A DNA stretch of 64,000 nucleotides from an uncultured Flavobacteriales bacterium (GTDB taxonomy: Bacteria > Bacteroidota > Bacteroidia > Flavobacteriales_D > Sanyastnellaceae): assembly GCA_905478325.1 (NCBI GenBank), contig CAJQIB010000008.1, positions 124,001-188,000 of the forward strand, read 5' to 3'. Made by a program: the position numbers and the translations under genes. The notes beneath the pieces were generated by a model. It ran no database searches. It saw only the letters and a list, made by a program, of their open reading frames with translations, and was not told the origin of the DNA. Within the stretch, counting starts at the first letter, position 1; every line of letters starts with the position of its first letter. Of this stretch, positions 62,406-64,000 are shown piece by piece.

Positions 62406-62903
62406 TCACATGCCCAGCTTGGCCTTCACCAATGCCGACACATCATCGCCCCCGTTATAGACTGTAGCTCCTGTGCTCGCATCAAAAATGTACGTGAAAC
62501 CATTCTCTGATCCGACTGCGTTGATCGCCTCTTGAACCCGCTCAATCATGGGGAGTAAAAGCGTCTGCTCCAATGTCGCTAGTTCATTTTGAACCGTTGC
62601 TCCAAATTCTTGAAGTCCCTGATCCAATGCCTGCAATTCACGCTCCTTTTGCTGACGGATTGCTGCTGGCCACGTTTCTCCCTTTTCTTGGTATTCACCA
62701 AACTTCAATTGGAGGTCTTGTTGCATGCGCATCATTTCCGACTCGTATTCCGCTGCTTGGGCTTCGATCGTCGCCTGAGCCGCGTCGCGTTCCGGCATGC
62801 TCATTAAAATGTCCTGGGCGCTAACGTGACCAAACTTCTGTGCTGAAGCGGAGCTCAAGAGTCCCAAAACGAGGACTACTGTAGTTAAGATTTGCTTTGT
62901 CAT
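62406..62903 (-). CDS. OmpH/Skp-family periplasmic chaperone (copy nearer murI)
   Basis: A 165-residue exported chaperone for outer-membrane proteins. Signal peptide (ILTTVVLVLGLLSSASA), then QKFGHVSAQDILMSMPE, a long coiled-coil arm (about residues 40-110, ending ELQALDQGLQEF), and the closing GFTYIFDASTGATVYNGGDDVS strand region. It is adjacent to a second OmpH gene. A possible own promoter box TACCTTAG lies 5 bases before its ATG. Confidence 0.9.
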   Translation of the reverse strand: MTKQILTTVVLVLGLLSSASAQKFGHVSAQDILMSMPERDAAQATIEAQAAEYESEMMRMQQDLQLKFGEYQEKGETWPAAIRQQKERELQALDQGLQEFGATVQNELATLEQTLLLPMIERVQEAINAVGSENGFTYIFDASTGATVYNGGDDVSALVKAKLGM

Positions 62904-62908
62904 TTACT

Positions 62909-62916
62909 CTAAGGTA
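62909..62916 (-). promoter_or_regulatory. ompH -7-like box TACCTTAG
   Basis: One mismatch from TAnnTTTG, ending 5 bases before the ATG at 62903, in the 39-base gap between the two ompH genes. It would let ompH-murI be transcribed apart from bamA. Confidence 0.4.
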
Positions 62917-62942
62917 TGTCTATGTGTTCTAACTCTTCTTTC

Positions 62943-63635
62943 TCAATCCTTGCTGCGGCCATTCACCGTATTTCCTCCTGGTCGAAGACCATTTGCACCA
63001 CCACGCATTGCTCCGCTAGCAGACTCGCGCCCCTTATCCATTACGTCTTTGGCCTTATCTAAGATGCTCTTACCTGCCTCTTTCTCATCTTCTTCTTCTC
63101 CCTCCATGGTCTCCCCAGGAACATATCCCAGCGCTTTGATCAAGCGATCAGAAATGTCGTATTTCGGATTCGAGTAAAGCATATTGCTCTGGTTGCTTTT
63201 ATCAAAAATAACCATGTAACCACTTCCACTAGCGATGTCCTTCAACTCCTCAAACACCAAGTCTTGAACCGGTTGAATCAGTTCTTGACGGCGCTGAAAC
63301 AACTCTCCTTCCACGCCAAACTTATCGCGTTGAAGCGCTCTTGCTTCTTGTCGTTTTGTCGTGATTTCACCTTCTCTTTTGGCTCTCATCTCAGCTGTTA
63401 GAAGAATGCGTTCTGCCCGATAGGACAGCTCCATTCTTTCCACTGACTGCAATTTGGTTTCAACTTCAACTTGCCAATCGATGGCCATTTGATTCAACTC
63501 TTTTTGCGCATCTGAATACTCCGGCATGTGCAAAAGGACATAATCCGAATCGATGTAAGCAAACTTTTGAGCTTCGGCAATCGAAGCCAATCCAAGCATG
63601 CACGTCATCAAAATAAAGAAGGGAGTCGTTTTCAT
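62943..63635 (-). CDS. OmpH/Skp-family periplasmic chaperone (copy nearer bamA)
   Basis: A 230-residue paralogue: signal peptide (TPFFILMTCMLGLASIAEA), QKFAYIDSDYVLLHMPEYSDAQ, a long coiled coil with EGEITTKRQEARALQRDKFG, and SGYMVIFDKSNQSNMLYSNPKYD. It carries an extra low-complexity C-terminal tail of about 55 residues (EEDEKEAGK, GAMRGGANGLRPGG) absent from the other copy. The ATG at 63635 is preferred to the frame start at 63659, which overlaps the bamA stop; AAGGA lies 9 bases before it. Confidence 0.9.
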   Translation of the reverse strand: MKTTPFFILMTCMLGLASIAEAQKFAYIDSDYVLLHMPEYSDAQKELNQMAIDWQVEVETKLQSVERMELSYRAERILLTAEMRAKREGEITTKRQEARALQRDKFGVEGELFQRRQELIQPVQDLVFEELKDIASGSGYMVIFDKSNQSNMLYSNPKYDISDRLIKALGYVPGETMEGEEEDEKEAGKSILDKAKDVMDKGRESASGAMRGGANGLRPGGNTVNGRSKD

Positions 63636-63655
63636 GATCTTATTCCTTGTGGGCA

Positions 63656-64000
63656 TCAAAGTTCACCCAAATTCGTGCCAATACTGAAATGAAATTGTCC
63701 ACGGGCCATATTCGGTTGCGCAGAGACATCGTCCAAGCGCCATCCATAATCCAAGCCAAGAAGCCCAAACATCGGTAAAAATATTCGCATCCCAACTCCC
63801 GCTGAACGGTAGACCTCGAACGGATTAAAATCTCGAGCATCCGCCCAAGTCTTTCCAGCATCCAAGAAGCCCATCACGTAAATCGTGGCACTCGGATTGG
63901 TCGAGAGTGGATAGCGCAGTTCAGCACCGTATTTAGCGATGACTGGAGCGCCTGTATCCTGATTCGGGCTGGTAAGCGACAAATCATCAAAGCCACGCAA
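63656..64000 (-). CDS. bamA: Outer-membrane assembly factor BamA, C-terminal fragment
   Basis: The visible 114 residues are the end of a BamA/Omp85 beta-barrel, cut by the right edge of the window, so the true start lies outside. ELRYPLSTNPSATIYVMGFLDAGKTWADARDF, the VGMRIFLPMFGLLGLDYGWRLD strand pair and the closing FHFSIGTNLGEL resemble the last strands of Bacteroidota BamA proteins. It sits upstream of two Skp/OmpH genes, the usual context of the outer-membrane assembly machine. Confidence 0.88.
   Translation of the reverse strand: MRGFDDLSLTSPNQDTGAPVIAKYGAELRYPLSTNPSATIYVMGFLDAGKTWADARDFNPFEVYRSAGVGMRIFLPMFGLLGLDYGWRLDDVSAQPNMARGQFHFSIGTNLGEL

Overview
The window is a compact chromosomal segment of a member of the Bacteroidota, most likely a marine or freshwater relative of the Flavobacteriia. 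The evidence is the gene neighbourhoods (pdxA-DUF177-rpmF-fabH-accB-accC, purH-mreBCD-mrdA-rodA, rbfA-LolC-type permease, bamA-ompH-ompH-murI), the secreted surface protein with a gliding-motility-type N-terminus at the left edge, promoters of the TAnnTTTG type, and the near absence of Shine-Dalgarno sequences. Species or genus cannot be fixed from the sequence alone. There is no rRNA, tRNA, insertion sequence, prophage, CRISPR array or defence island; nothing looks recently transferred.

Layout. 1-1096: partial secreted surface protein (minus). 1149-6135: pyridoxine, ribosomal and fatty-acid genes pdxA, DUF177, rpmF, fabH, accB, accC. 6178-10186 (minus): panD, a flippase-like membrane protein and rfaE2, then a DUF3109 gene with an OmpA/PD40 protein. 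10257-15947: radical SAM/SPASM protein, second UPF0104-type membrane protein, a cystathionine synthase/lyase, kynurenine 3-monooxygenase and an unknown secreted protein. 15949-22332: methylmalonyl-CoA epimerase, an SDR lacking its catalytic residues, glutamate dehydrogenase, a cytochrome-like pair, hflX, rbfA, LolC-type permease. 22339-34067: dusB, CPBP protease, an ispD-sod-ctpA-dCMP deaminase operon, cobalamin adenosyltransferase, small genes, an acetyltransferase, cvpA, a rmlD-pgm pair, a MacB-type permease. 34173-41327: purH and the rod-shape/elongasome operon. 41578-52068: the 2-oxoglutarate dehydrogenase E1 and E2 genes, isoprenoid and rhamnose genes, an RND exporter and lpd. 52171-64000: hemH, pabB, tilS, a queuosine-precursor-type transporter, a DsbD with a duplicated sensor domain, gmhA, comM/yifB, gamma-carbonic anhydrase, then (minus) murI, two OmpH/Skp chaperones and the end of bamA.

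The genes serve central metabolism and envelope building: fatty acids, peptidoglycan geometry (mre/mrd/rod, murI), LPS-type sugars (gmhA, rfaE2, rmlA, rmlD), outer-membrane assembly (bamA, ompH) and polyprenyl precursors (ispD, ispA).

The most notable signal is regulatory. For 18 transcription units the Bacteroidota -7 box (here mostly TAYCTTYG) ends only 4-9 bases before the start codon, and in 12 of them exactly 4 bases before it. This predicts widespread leaderless mRNAs. A second promoter class has leaders of about 19-54 bases. Two small non-annotated transcription units are also proposed: a 28-codon tryptophan-rich reading frame with its own terminator (28822-28969), and an orphan small RNA between rodA and sucB (41424-41500). 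No clearly new multi-gene system was found.
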